Shown piece after piece: positions 8,542 to 18,774 of a stretch of 64,000 nt of DNA. The stretch lies in the NCBI GenBank assembly GCA_022565665.1, contig JAIUMI010000001.1:1-64000 (forward strand), written 5' to 3'. This stretch comes from Glycocaulis sp. GTDB taxonomy: Bacteria; Pseudomonadota; Alphaproteobacteria; Caulobacterales; Maricaulaceae. Position 1 is the first letter of the stretch. Each line of letters opens with the position of its first letter. Under the pieces are notes generated by a model. The model was not told where the DNA came from. It was given only the letters and a program-made list of their open reading frames with translations, and made no database searches. The translations under genes and the position numbers were made by a program.

Positions 8542-8703
8542 TCAGCCTCCTGCTACATTGCCAGACAGACGCACCACAGTGGTCACGAATATCAGCACTA
8601 TAAACCCGATCAGGCTCCAGAAAATCGCGACATTGCGACGCTTGCGCGCCTTTTCCTCTTCCGGCGTCAGCTTCACGGTTTCAGGGCGGTTGTCCTCAGA
8701 CAT
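8542..8703 (-). CDS. Small single-helix membrane protein of the oxidase operon (CoxF/CtaF-like)
   Basis: A 53-codon gene starts at the ATG at 8703, 6 bp after the ctaB stop, and ends 10 bp before ctaG. The protein has a charged N-terminus (PEEEKARKRR) followed by one strong transmembrane helix (about 24-44, AIFWSLIGFIVLIFVTTVV). Short proteins of this shape between ctaB and ctaG in alphaproteobacteria are often annotated CoxF or CtaF. Its role is unproven; position suggests oxidase assembly. It is short enough to be missed by gene callers. Confidence 0.8.
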   Translation of the reverse strand: MSEDNRPETVKLTPEEEKARKRRNVAIFWSLIGFIVLIFVTTVVRLSGNVAGG

Positions 8704-8709
8704 GACGGA

Positions 8710-9690
8710 TCAGCTCCCAGGGGTCTGCAGCGCGATATGGAGCCCGGCGCCATACTCGGCCAGCAGGGCCGCAAACAGGAGCGCCAGATGCGCGATGGAA
8801 AAGGCAAACAGATCGCGCGCCGCGCGGTCGCCTGCACGCACCTCGTACAGCCCGTCCTCATCCGTGCCCGCCTCGCCTGCGCGCGAGTTCAGCACGCGCC
8901 AGGACAGGACCAGAAAGAGCAGCCCGCCAAGGCCTGCTGCAACCGCATAGACCAGCCCGCCCAGCCCGGTGGCGAGCGGGGCAAGGCTGATCGCCACATA
9001 GCCAACCGCATAGGCCATGATCTGGCGGCGGGTGGAGGCCGCGCCTTTGGCCACCGGCATCATCGGGATGTTCGCCGCGGCATAGTCACCTGACTTGTAG
9101 AGTGCCAGCGCCCAGGAATGGGGCGGGGTCCACAGGAAGATGATGGCAAAGAGGATCACCGAGTTGAGCGAGATATCGCCGGTCACGGCAGCCCAGCCAA
9201 TCATGGGCGGGAAGGCCCCGGCCGCACCGCCAATGACGATATTCTGCGGCGTGGAGCGCTTCAGCCAGACCGTGTAGATCACGGCGTAGAAGAAGATGGA
9301 AAAGGCCAGCAGGCCGGCAGCGAGATAGTTCGACGCCAGCGCCATCAGCGTGACAGAGGCGAGCGTGAACACCCCGCCAAACGTATAGGCTTCGGCCCTG
9401 GGCACCACGCCGCGCACCACAGGGCGCAGCCGGGTCCGGCGCATCACCGCGTCAATATCGCCGTCATAGGCCATGTTGAAGGCACCGGCGGCACCCGCCC
9501 CCAGCGCCAGCGCCAGAATGGCAATGGCAGCGGCAAACGGGTTCAGAGCCCCCGGCGCGGCCACCAGGCCCGCAAGGCCTGTGAACACGACAAGCGCCAT
9601 CACACGCGGCTTCATCAGCGCGAGATAGTCAGCGGGCGAGGCTGCGCTTGCAGCCCCGCCCGTGATGGTTTCAGCCGATTTCTCAGTCAC
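8710..9690 (-). CDS. ctaB: Protoheme IX farnesyltransferase (heme O synthase)
   Basis: A UbiA-superfamily integral membrane enzyme of about 326 aa that adds a farnesyl group to heme b to make heme O, the precursor of heme A. The first Asp-rich prenyl-diphosphate motif is seen as NMAYDGDIDAVMRRT and many transmembrane helices follow. I place the start at GTG 9690 (MTEKSAETITGG); the frame is open upstream, but the extra sequence is Arg/Ser/Pro-rich and lies over the 3' end of ctaD. It is 37 bp downstream of ctaD. Confidence 0.93.
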   Translation of the reverse strand: MTEKSAETITGGAASAASPADYLALMKPRVMALVVFTGLAGLVAAPGALNPFAAAIAILALALGAGAAGAFNMAYDGDIDAVMRRTRLRPVVRGVVPRAEAYTFGGVFTLASVTLMALASNYLAAGLLAFSIFFYAVIYTVWLKRSTPQNIVIGGAAGAFPPMIGWAAVTGDISLNSVILFAIIFLWTPPHSWALALYKSGDYAAANIPMMPVAKGAASTRRQIMAYAVGYVAISLAPLATGLGGLVYAVAAGLGGLLFLVLSWRVLNSRAGEAGTDEDGLYEVRAGDRAARDLFAFSIAHLALLFAALLAEYGAGLHIALQTPGS

Positions 9691-9727
9691 GGATACGTGC
9701 CTGACCTTAGCTGGTTCAACCAGAGCC

Positions 9728-11365
<1,638 letters not shown>

Positions 11366-12232
11366 TTAGCGGACAGCCGCGACGCGCGTGGCGCGCAGGC
11401 CGGCATAGTAGGAAGCGAGCACGCTGGACGCGGTATAGGGGTCGTCATTGGCCGCGTCGGTCCAGGCGGTGAATACGTCTTCGGGCACCACATGCACCTC
11501 GATCGGCATGAAGGCGTGACGGATGCCGCAGATTTCCGAGCACTGGCCGAAATAGATGCCTTCATTGCCTTCGGGCACGTAGAACCAGGTCTCGTTCAGG
11601 CGGCCGGGAATACCGTCCATCTTCACCCCGAAAGAGGGAACCGCCCAGGAGTGGATCACGTCAGAGGCCGTGACCTGCACGCGCACCGTCGCGCCGGATG
11701 GCACCACTACGGGCACGTCCGTGCTCAGCAGGCGCAGCTGCTCCCAGTCCTCGTTCGTGATCTCGTCATCCTCGAGCATGTTGGCGACGAACTCGAACCC
11801 GCCATGATCGGGATACTCATAAGTCCAGTTCCACTGATTACCGATCACCTTGATGGTGAAGTCGGCCTCCGGGATTACGTCCTGATAATAGAGCAGGCGG
11901 AAGGAGGGCACCGCGATGACAATGAGGATGAGAACGGGCACCGCGGTCCAGATCACCTCGATCAGCGTGTTATGGCTGAACTTCCTGGCCTCGGGGTGCC
12001 ATTTGTAGCGGTAGCGCGCCGCAATGTAGAGAATCAGGCCCAGCACCAGCAGGCAGATACCGGTGATGATCCACAGCAGCAGGCCGTGGAAGGCGTAGAT
12101 ATTATCCATCACCGGCGTGGCGGAAGGCTGGAAGCCAAGTCCGCCATCGGTCGGCGCGCCGACAATCGTGGCCGAGGCCGCGCCGGTCAGGGCGGCAGCA
12201 AGGGCAGCTCCGGCAATCAGCTTGAAACGCAT
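11366..12232 (-). CDS. ctaC: Cytochrome c oxidase subunit II
   Basis: A 288-aa protein with a signal peptide (MRFKLIAGAALAAALTGAA), two transmembrane helices (about 50-70 and 93-112) and a periplasmic cupredoxin domain. The CuA site is intact: HSWAVPSFG supplies the first His and GQCSEICGIRHAFMP supplies the Cys, Cys, His and Met ligands. It accepts electrons from cytochrome c. I chose ATG 12232 with a GGGGG Shine-Dalgarno; an ATG at 12253 is in frame. No extra C-terminal cytochrome c domain is present. This is the first gene of the operon. Confidence 0.97.
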   Translation of the reverse strand: MRFKLIAGAALAAALTGAASATIVGAPTDGGLGFQPSATPVMDNIYAFHGLLLWIITGICLLVLGLILYIAARYRYKWHPEARKFSHNTLIEVIWTAVPVLILIVIAVPSFRLLYYQDVIPEADFTIKVIGNQWNWTYEYPDHGGFEFVANMLEDDEITNEDWEQLRLLSTDVPVVVPSGATVRVQVTASDVIHSWAVPSFGVKMDGIPGRLNETWFYVPEGNEGIYFGQCSEICGIRHAFMPIEVHVVPEDVFTAWTDAANDDPYTASSVLASYYAGLRATRVAAVR

Positions 12233-12447
12233 ATAACCCCCAAGACACTTCATGGCAGCTCGCAGGACAACCCCTGCATCGTGCGGCGGAATATAGAGCC
12301 CGGCAGAGCCGGTGTCAGTGCGAATTGAGCGCCTTTTTGTCGCAAGGCGATCAGAATGTTCAGTCGGCCCGGACAATCGGTTTGATGCGGGCTTGGGCTG
12401 TCTGCTAGCCTTCTCTGGACAAAATCTCAAGCACCGGAGGCCCTATC

Positions 12448-13035
12448 GTGACCGCTGATACGCACACGGCCCGTCTTGCCACCCTTGCCGGCACCCTCGT
12501 CCTGGCGCTTGCCATGCCGGTTTCCGCCAGCGCCCAGGACCGCGCGCCGGCAGTGAGCTCGGCGATCGGCGAGTGCGAAACCGCGGCCCGTTCCGGCGCT
12601 GACATGGCCCGCGCGCTGGGGGCCTGCGATTTCGCGCTGCGTGATTCGTCCCTGCGAACCGAGGAACGCGCGCGCATCCTGATCAACCGTGCCGCCCTTT
12701 CAGCCGCACGCGGGAACGGCGCTGCCGCGATTACGGATCTCGACACGGCGCGTGCAGAACTGCCCGACCTGCCCGAGCTTTATCTCAACCTGTCCGCCGC
12801 CCAGATCCGGGTGGGCAATTATGATGCGGCAGAGGCGTCGGCCCGGCGGGCACTCGATCTGGGTCTGGAAGACTCCCACCTTGCCTATTTCAATCGCGGC
12901 ATCGCGCTGGAACGGCTCGACCGTCATGAGGACGCCTACCGCGCCTATAGCGAAGCGGCCCGGCTGGCGCCCGACAATCAGCTGATCGCCACCCAGCCCC
13001 GGCGCTATGTGCGCCATCAGCCTTCGGGAAGTTAG
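12448..13035 (+). CDS. Periplasmic TPR-repeat protein
   Basis: A 195-aa protein with a signal peptide (cleavage near ASAQD, about residue 30) and three or so TPR-like helical repeats, the clearest being LPELYLNLSAAQIRVGNYDA and the following SHLAYFNRGIALERLDRHED segment. TPRs mediate protein-protein contacts; the partner is unknown. It starts with GTG behind a GGAGG at good spacing. It is divergent from ctaC, with 215 bp in between. Confidence 0.8.
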   Translation: MTADTHTARLATLAGTLVLALAMPVSASAQDRAPAVSSAIGECETAARSGADMARALGACDFALRDSSLRTEERARILINRAALSAARGNGAAAITDLDTARAELPDLPELYLNLSAAQIRVGNYDAAEASARRALDLGLEDSHLAYFNRGIALERLDRHEDAYRAYSEAARLAPDNQLIATQPRRYVRHQPSGS

Positions 13036-13061
13036 GTTCAGCAAACGCATCCGCGTTTTTG

Positions 13062-13233
13062 GTTCCGCAGACCATCCGGGCTGCGATGTTCCGCGAATAC
13101 CCGCTTGCGCGGGCGCGCGTTCGCGCTTGCGGCGCTACGCGCCGGAGTGGCAATTCGGCCCCGTCAGGGGCCGCAAGGCCGACGGGCCGCCGGGCACTTT
13201 TGCCCACAGCGGCGCACGGACGTGCGTAGCATC
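13062..13233. repeat. Intergenic GC-rich dispersed element, copy 2
   Basis: This stretch between the TPR gene and tldD runs from GTTCCGCA to GCATC and shares with 3915-4073 the words GTTCCGCA, TGCGATGTTCCGCG and GCATC followed by A-rich sequence, in the same order and spacing class. It contains small palindromes (CCCGC-TTGC-GCGGG and GGCCCC-GTCAG-GGGCC). No convincing gene lies in it. Homology to copy 1 is judged by eye. Confidence 0.45.
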
Positions 13234-13313
13234 AAAAAAGACCTGCGTGAGCAGGGTCGATAAGCGCGAGCCCCGCGCCTATGTTGGATGAAGACGCCTG
13301 ACAGGAGCCCTTC

Positions 13314-14738
13314 ATGGCCGCGCAAGACACCACCAATCCTCTCGACGGTTTCGGCTTTGACGCCAGCGACGCGCAAAACGTGCTCAAACACTGTCTGGAA
13401 GGCGCAGATGATGGCGAGCTCTTCCTGGAGACCATTGCCTCGGAGTCGCTGAGCTATGATGACGGGCGGCTGAAAGAAGCAAGCTTTGATGCCGGGCGCG
13501 GGTTTGGCCTGCGCGGCGTGTTCGGCGAGACCACCGGCTATGCCCATTCCAACGATACCAGCCTTGCCGCGCTGAAACGCGCTGGCGAGACCGCGTCCGC
13601 CGCGCGTAAGGGCAAGGCGGGCATCATGGCCCCGCCCCCGCCCGGCACGAATGTGAAGCTCTATGACGATGTCGATGTGATCACCGAGCCGGGCTTCGAA
13701 GCCAAGGCAAAGCTGCTCGCCGAGATCGACGCGTACTTGCGCGCGAAAGACCCTGAAGTGGTGCAGGTGGGCTGCTCCATCGCCGCCTCGCGCCGCGTGG
13801 TGGGAATCATCCGCGCGGACGGACACATGGCCCATGACGTGCGCCCGCTGGTCCGGCTGAATGTCGCGGTCACCGTGGAACGCAATGGCCGGCGTGAAAG
13901 CGGCTCTGCCGGTGCGGGCGGCCGCGCGGAGTTTTCCCGCTGGCTCAATAAGGAAAGCTGGCAGGACCTCGCCAATGAGGCGCTGCGTATCGCCAAGGTC
14001 AATCTGGAAGCGGTCGATGCACCCGCCGGCGAGTGGGAAGTGGTGCTGGGCGCTGGCTGGCCCGCCATTCTGCTCCACGAAGCCGTGGGCCATGGCCTGG
14101 AAGGTGATTTCAACCGCAAGGGCACCAGCGCGTTTGCAGGGCGCATGGGCAAGCAGGTGGCCGCGCCCGGCGTCACCGTGATCGATGACGGCACCATTCC
14201 CGACCGGCGCGGCTCGATCACCATTGATGATGAAGGCACGCCCGGCGGACGCACTGTGCTGATCGAGGACGGCATCCTTGTCGGCTATATGCAGGACCGG
14301 ATGAATGCCCGCCTGATGGGCGTGGAGCCGACCGGCAATGGACGGCGCGAAAGCTATGCCCACGCCCCCATGCCGCGCATGACCAACACCATCATGGCCG
14401 CAGGCGAGCACGACCCGAAAGAGATCCTCGAAAGCCTTGATGACGGCATCTATGCGGTGAATTTCGGCGGCGGGCAGGTGGATATCACGTCGGGCAAGTT
14501 CGTCTTCCGCTGCACCGAGGCCTACCGGGTGCGCGGCGGCAAAATCGCCGAGCCGATCAAGGGCGCGACCCTGATCGGGGACGGCCCGAGCGCACTGACC
14601 CGCATCTCCATGATCGGCAACGATTTCAAGATGGACCCGGGCGTTGGCACATGCGGCAAGGCAGGCCAGGGCGTGCCCGTGGGCGTCGGCCAGCCGACGC
14701 TCAAAATCGCCGGGATCACCGTTGGCGGGGCGGGCTAG
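13314..14738 (+). CDS. tldD: Metalloprotease TldD
   Basis: A 474-aa TldD/PmbA-family protein. The zinc motif HEAVGHG is at residues 255-261, with downstream ligands expected in the C-terminal half. In E. coli TldD acts with TldE/PmbA in processing microcin B17 and degrading CcdA; it is a cytosolic peptidase of unfolded peptides. The C-terminal glycine-rich segment CGKAGQGVPVGVGQPTLKI is typical. The downstream protease gene starts inside its last codons. Confidence 0.95.
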   Translation: MAAQDTTNPLDGFGFDASDAQNVLKHCLEGADDGELFLETIASESLSYDDGRLKEASFDAGRGFGLRGVFGETTGYAHSNDTSLAALKRAGETASAARKGKAGIMAPPPPGTNVKLYDDVDVITEPGFEAKAKLLAEIDAYLRAKDPEVVQVGCSIAASRRVVGIIRADGHMAHDVRPLVRLNVAVTVERNGRRESGSAGAGGRAEFSRWLNKESWQDLANEALRIAKVNLEAVDAPAGEWEVVLGAGWPAILLHEAVGHGLEGDFNRKGTSAFAGRMGKQVAAPGVTVIDDGTIPDRRGSITIDDEGTPGGRTVLIEDGILVGYMQDRMNARLMGVEPTGNGRRESYAHAPMPRMTNTIMAAGEHDPKEILESLDDGIYAVNFGGGQVDITSGKFVFRCTEAYRVRGGKIAEPIKGATLIGDGPSALTRISMIGNDFKMDPGVGTCGKAGQGVPVGVGQPTLKIAGITVGGAG

Positions 14739-15585
14739 CATCCTTGCAGCTGCCGCTGCGGCTCTGGCCGTAGCGGTTCTCGCCCTCTGCCCGGCGGCCC
14801 TTGCCGATCCGGCCCCATTAAGCCGCGGCGCGGACGGCCACGCCGTGGTGGCGCTTTCCACCCCGTCGGGCACTCTGCATCTTGCGCTCGATACCGGCGC
14901 GGAAGCCAGCGCCCTGACCGAAACCGCCATTGCGCGGCTGGACCTCGCCCCCGCACCTTCCGGCAGCGCAGCGCTGACGGCCCTCACCGGCCAGTCGCAT
15001 GTGAACCGCTACACCCTGGCTGGTGCGCAGCTCGGGACGCTGGACCTGCCAGAGCTTTCGCCCGCCGCCTTGGCTGACGCACCAGATTCGCGTGGGCAAC
15101 TGGACGGTTTTCTCGGCCTTGATGCGCTGGCAGGGCGAGGCTGGCGGATCGATCTCGCCGCGAACCGGCTGGAGCTGATCCCCGGCCAGCCCTGCGCGCC
15201 AGGCGCGCTGTCTCTCCCCGCGATCGAAGGCGAGATCAATGGCCGCACGGTTCTGGTGATCATCGATACCGGTCTTGCCGGGTCGGTGGGCAATCCGGCC
15301 CTTGGCCGCCAGCTTTCCCGCCTGCCGGACCGGTCAGCGCGGGCCAGCATTATCGGGGCTGATGGCGAGGCGGTCCCTGCGCGGATCATGCGCGCAAGGT
15401 CTTTCAGCGCTGACGGCCTCGTACGGCGCAATGTGGACATCGCCATCGCAGGCCTGCCCGTCTTCGAGGCGCTGGGCCTTGACGGGCGCCCTGCCCTTTT
15501 CGCCGGGATGGATCTGCTGGATATGAGCGTCATCACGCTGAACCTGACCGGCGAAGGCGCGTGTGTGGCGGTCGATATGCCATAG
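14722..15585 (+). CDS. Secreted retropepsin-like aspartyl protease
   Basis: A roughly 287-aa protein with a signal peptide (ILAAAAAALAVAVLALCPAALA) and two retropepsin-like half domains. The first catalytic motif is LDTGAEASAL and the second is IIDTGLAGS, so both halves keep the D-T-G triad. The best start is a TTG at 14722, inside the tldD 3' end, because the frame upstream of it overlaps tldD and gives no signal peptide. Probably periplasmic or lipid-free secreted; the substrate is unknown. The 150 bp after it hold no gene I can support. Confidence 0.75.
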   Translation: MAGRASILAAAAAALAVAVLALCPAALADPAPLSRGADGHAVVALSTPSGTLHLALDTGAEASALTETAIARLDLAPAPSGSAALTALTGQSHVNRYTLAGAQLGTLDLPELSPAALADAPDSRGQLDGFLGLDALAGRGWRIDLAANRLELIPGQPCAPGALSLPAIEGEINGRTVLVIIDTGLAGSVGNPALGRQLSRLPDRSARASIIGADGEAVPARIMRARSFSADGLVRRNVDIAIAGLPVFEALGLDGRPALFAGMDLLDMSVITLNLTGEGACVAVDMP

Positions 15586-15737
15586 AAACTTCGTTGGCAC
15601 GGCAATGGCGAGGCGTATTGAAAGGGGCGGTGCGCAGGTATATTCAGGGCACTGCTCTGGTGGAGCCGCCGGCTGTTGCCTGCGAAAACTAAGTGCCCCG
15701 CGCCGGACGGTCTCCGGTCTGCGATGGAGCACGACCC

Positions 15738-16409
15738 ATGACAAGCCGCATCTTCCTTGACGTAGAAGCCGCCTATGACCGCTGGGCAGCGAGCTATGAC
15801 GCGCTCGACAATCCGATGGTGTATGCCGCCACGGCGGCGCTGGAACGCCGTCTGGAGCGCTTCGCCGGCAAATCCGTGGCCGAGCTTGGCTGCGGAACGG
15901 GGCGCAATCTGGCGGCGCTGAGCCGCGCTGGCGCCGCCAATCTATGGGGCTGCGACCTCTCGGCCGGCATGCTGGAAAAGGCGAAGTGTGCCGCGCCGGA
16001 TGCCATACTGTTCCAGCACGACATCACCCAGCCCCTGCCGGTTGAAAGGGGCCATTTTGACGCCGCGCTGGTCAGCCTTGCCTATGAGCATGTCGAAACG
16101 CTGGACCAGCCGGCGGCTGAACTCGCCCGCATCGTCCGGCCCGGCGGCTTCGCGCTGATCCTCGAAATCCACCCCGTCATGACGCTTGCGGGCAAGGGCG
16201 CGCATTTCCCTGACGGGGACAGCGAGATCCACATGCCAAGCCATGCGCACAGCTTTTCAGACTGGCTCACGGCCTTCCGTCATGCGGGCCTGACGGTTTC
16301 GGACTGCACCGAATGGCGGGGCCGCGATTTCGGACCGGACGCGCCTGTAAAACTGCGCGAGCGCTATGCTGACACGCCCTTCCTGGTGGAGTGGATGGTG
16401 AGCCGGTAG
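15738..16409 (+). CDS. Class I SAM-dependent methyltransferase
   Basis: A 223-aa Rossmann-fold methyltransferase. Motif I is VAELGCGTGRNLAAL, motif II around WGCDLSAGMLEKAK, and the LARIVRPGGFALI segment is motif III-like. It belongs to the UbiE/Methyltransf_11 group; the substrate cannot be told. I chose the ATG at 15738, where family similarity begins. It faces DUF1178 convergently. Confidence 0.88.
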   Translation: MTSRIFLDVEAAYDRWAASYDALDNPMVYAATAALERRLERFAGKSVAELGCGTGRNLAALSRAGAANLWGCDLSAGMLEKAKCAAPDAILFQHDITQPLPVERGHFDAALVSLAYEHVETLDQPAAELARIVRPGGFALILEIHPVMTLAGKGAHFPDGDSEIHMPSHAHSFSDWLTAFRHAGLTVSDCTEWRGRDFGPDAPVKLRERYADTPFLVEWMVSR

Positions 16410-16423
16410 CAGCCCATCTCCCG

Positions 16424-16450
16424 CGTCATCCCCGCGCAGGCGGGGATCCC
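16424..16450. repeat. CCCCGC-GCAG-GCGGGG palindromic repeat
   Basis: A short dispersed palindrome, CGTCATCCCCGCGCAGGCGG and onward to GGATCCC, sits between the convergent methyltransferase and DUF1178 genes and touches the DUF1178 stop codon. The same words occur in the inverted pair at 51253-51342 and partly near 3930. It can form a 6-bp GC stem and might help end transcription. Confidence 0.6.
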
Positions 16451-16878
16451 TAATTCGCCTTCTTGGGCGGGGTCGGCGCAAAGGGTTCGGGCAAGGGCGC
16501 GCACGGCACACCCTCTTCGGCGAGCCTGGTGCGCTCTTCCGGCGTCGTCTCGCCATAGATCAGGCGTTCGGGCTTGGCGCCTTCATGGATGGCGCGGGCC
16601 TCCGATGCGAAGTCCGGGCCGACATAGTCGTAATTATTGCGGATATGGGCGCGCACCTTGCGGGCGACCTCCTCGAAATCCGGTTCGGCATTGGTGCTCA
16701 TCTCGCGGCCCTTGCTGGTGCGCACCGCAGGGGCCATCACCGCGCGCGTGACAGCAACCGAGCCGCATGTCGGGCACTCGACGAGCCCGCGCGCTTCCTG
16801 GCTTTCGTAATCCTCGCTGGAGGAGAACCAGGCCTCGAAGCTGTGGCCCTCATCGCATTGCAGGGCATAGCGGATCAT
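16450..16878 (-). CDS. DUF1178 family protein
   Basis: A 142-aa protein with the family's opening MIRYALQCDEGHSFEAWF and a CPTCG motif (about residues 35-39), which with the early Cys/His probably binds zinc. Conserved in alpha- and betaproteobacteria, often beside the nitrilase and glutaredoxin genes, as here. Function unknown. Its start overlaps the carbon-nitrogen hydrolase stop by 4 bp. Confidence 0.9.
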   Translation of the reverse strand: MIRYALQCDEGHSFEAWFSSSEDYESQEARGLVECPTCGSVAVTRAVMAPAVRTSKGREMSTNAEPDFEEVARKVRAHIRNNYDYVGPDFASEARAIHEGAKPERLIYGETTPEERTRLAEEGVPCAPLPEPFAPTPPKKAN

Positions 16879-17699
16879 GGGCCGGTGAACTCCCGCCCGC
16901 CTTTGAGCGCCGGGATGCGCTGGCGTGCCGAGCGGACATCCTCGACATCGATTTCGGCGTGGAGAATGCCCGGCTCGTCATGATCCAGCACGCCCACCAC
17001 ATCGCCCCACGGGCCGACCACCATGGAGCGGCCCCAGGTCTTGCGGCCATCTTCGTGCACGCCTCCTTGGGCGGGCGCGAGGATGAAGCTGCCCGTCTCG
17101 ATGGCCCGCGCCCGCAGGAGAATTTCCCAGTGCGCCTTGCCGGTGGGGCGGGTGAAGGCCGCCGGGACGGTTATCGCCTCTGCCCCGCCCAGCGCCAGCG
17201 CGCGGTAGAGATAGGCGAAGCGTACATCATAGCAGATGGTAAGGCCGAGCTTCAGGCCCGCCGCCTCTGCGATGACGGCGCGGCTGCCGGGCGCGTAATT
17301 GGTGCTTTCCGACCAGATTTCCCCGCCGCCTATCGCCACATCGAACATGTGGATCTTGTCGTAATGGGCTTTGAGCGCCCCATCCGGCCCGAACAGCATG
17401 GCGCGGTTCACCGCCCGGCCATCCTTGCCGGAAAACGCCATGGAGCCCGCCAGGATGTCGATTTTGAGCTCTCCAGCGAGCGTTGAGAGGCGTTTGGCGC
17501 CCGGATCAGCCTCGGGGGTGCGAAGGGCCGCAAACAGCGCTGTAGCGTCCTTCTGGACGAGATTGGTGACCTCCGGCGTCAGGACGAGTTTCGCTCCCGC
17601 TCCGGCCGCCTCGCGGATCATGCTTTCAGCGTCATCGATATTGCGCTCCGGATCCGTGCCTGAGCGCATCTGGACAAGGGCAAGCGGGGTTTTGCTCAT
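16875..17699 (-). CDS. Carbon-nitrogen hydrolase, Nit1-like (probable deaminated glutathione amidase)
   Basis: A 274-aa nitrilase-superfamily amidase. The catalytic Glu-Lys-Cys triad is visible as E43 (LVLTPEVTN), K115 (HYDKIHMFD) and C156 (ICYDVRF). Nit1-type enzymes hydrolyse deaminated glutathione, a metabolite-repair task that fits the glutaredoxin next door. It overlaps grxC and DUF1178 by 4 bp on each side, so the cluster is translationally coupled. Confidence 0.9.
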   Translation of the reverse strand: MSKTPLALVQMRSGTDPERNIDDAESMIREAAGAGAKLVLTPEVTNLVQKDATALFAALRTPEADPGAKRLSTLAGELKIDILAGSMAFSGKDGRAVNRAMLFGPDGALKAHYDKIHMFDVAIGGGEIWSESTNYAPGSRAVIAEAAGLKLGLTICYDVRFAYLYRALALGGAEAITVPAAFTRPTGKAHWEILLRARAIETGSFILAPAQGGVHEDGRKTWGRSMVVGPWGDVVGVLDHDEPGILHAEIDVEDVRSARQRIPALKGGREFTGP

Positions 17700-17962
17700 G
17701 CAGCGCCCGCCAGCATGGGATCGAGCAGGCCCTCGTGATCGAGCGCGAAGAGATCATCGCAGCCGCCGACATGCATCTCGCCGATGAAGATTTGCGGGAA
17801 GGTATTGCGCCCGGAGCGGGCCTGCATTTCGGCGCGTAGGGCCGGATCAAAGCCCGCCTCGACCTCCTCAAACGCCGCGCCCTTTTCCTTCAGCAGCGCC
17901 ACCGCGCGCGTGCAGTACGGGCAGAAGGGCCGGGTGTAGATGGTGATGGCAGGCGTGGTCAT
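17696..17962 (-). CDS. grxC: Glutaredoxin 3
   Basis: An 88-aa dithiol glutaredoxin with the CPYC active site (C14, C17) in TIYTRPFCPYC, the TFPQIFI cis-Pro segment and the GGCDDLFAL GSH-binding motif. It reduces disulfides with glutathione. I use the ATG at 17962; the frame continues upstream but without family similarity. It lies 29 bp after comF. Confidence 0.95.
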   Translation of the reverse strand: MTTPAITIYTRPFCPYCTRAVALLKEKGAAFEEVEAGFDPALRAEMQARSGRNTFPQIFIGEMHVGGCDDLFALDHEGLLDPMLAGAA

Positions 17963-17991
17963 GAAAATCCTCTGGAGCTTGGACAGCCCGG

Positions 17992-18774
17992 TTATGTAAT
18001 GACATCGGCCGGTTTGACAACGCGCGCCAGTGTCAGCGCATCCACCCGCGCCGCTCCGGCCCGTTTCAGGGCACGCGCGCATGCCTCCAGCGTCGCGCCG
18101 GTCGTATACACATCATCGATAATAACGATATGCGCGCCTTCCAGACGGGGCTTGCGCCCCGCGCGTACCCGGAAAGCCCCGGCGACATTGCGGCGGCGGC
18201 CCTTGGCGCTCCGGCCGCCCTGGCTTGGCGTGGCGCGGGTGCGGACAAGCATGTGAGGATCGGTGCGGATTCCGGTCAGCCTGGTCAGCGCGCGGGCGAG
18301 CAATAGCGACTGGTTGAAACGGCGCTTGCGCAGGCGCTGGCCATGCAGCGGCACCGGCACCAGGAGGTCAGCCCCATCCAGCACATCGGCCCCCGCCCGC
18401 TTCATCCAGCCGCCAAACGCGGCCAGCCCGTCCACCCGCCCGCCATGTTTGAGTGACAGGACCAGCTGACGGCTTTCAGGCGTGTAGACAAAGGCCGAAC
18501 GGGCGGTATCGAAGGCGGGTACGCGCGCCGCGCATGGCCCGCACACAGCCCCTTCGCCAACGGGAAAATCAAAGGGAAAGCCGCAGGTCTGACACCATGG
18601 CCGGTCAAGGAATGTGATTTTCGACCAGTCGGCGGGCGATAGCTGGCCATGGGCCGAAACCGGCTCGTAGGACAGAAGCGAAACCGGCGGCCAGATGATG
18701 TCGGCGAGCGCATTGATCAGCCGCGGCGCTTTTCTTGGCGCGCGTGCCGGTCCATATCGGCCCCATGACAGCAT
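17992..18774 (-). CDS. comF: ComF family phosphoribosyltransferase-like protein
   Basis: A 260-aa double-zinc-finger/PRTase protein. The N-terminal Cys4 finger is CQTC ... CGPC (about residues 62-85) and the PRPP-loop motif is VIIDDVYTTGATL near the end. ComF supports DNA uptake in transformable bacteria; in others the role is unclear. The ATG at 18774 lies 10 bp inside the divergent methyltransferase gene; the frame extends to 18831, but a start there would overlap even more. Confidence 0.9.
   Translation of the reverse strand: MLSWGRYGPARAPRKAPRLINALADIIWPPVSLLSYEPVSAHGQLSPADWSKITFLDRPWCQTCGFPFDFPVGEGAVCGPCAARVPAFDTARSAFVYTPESRQLVLSLKHGGRVDGLAAFGGWMKRAGADVLDGADLLVPVPLHGQRLRKRRFNQSLLLARALTRLTGIRTDPHMLVRTRATPSQGGRSAKGRRRNVAGAFRVRAGRKPRLEGAHIVIIDDVYTTGATLEACARALKRAGAARVDALTLARVVKPADVIT

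Noticed and set aside
13164-14987. A 607-codon frame antisense to tldD
   Set aside because: It has no family signature, covers a clear metalloprotease gene and contains strings of repeated GC-rich residues.
15586-15737. Possible small gene between the aspartyl protease and the methyltransferase
   Set aside because: Only low-quality frames without a Shine-Dalgarno or conserved features.
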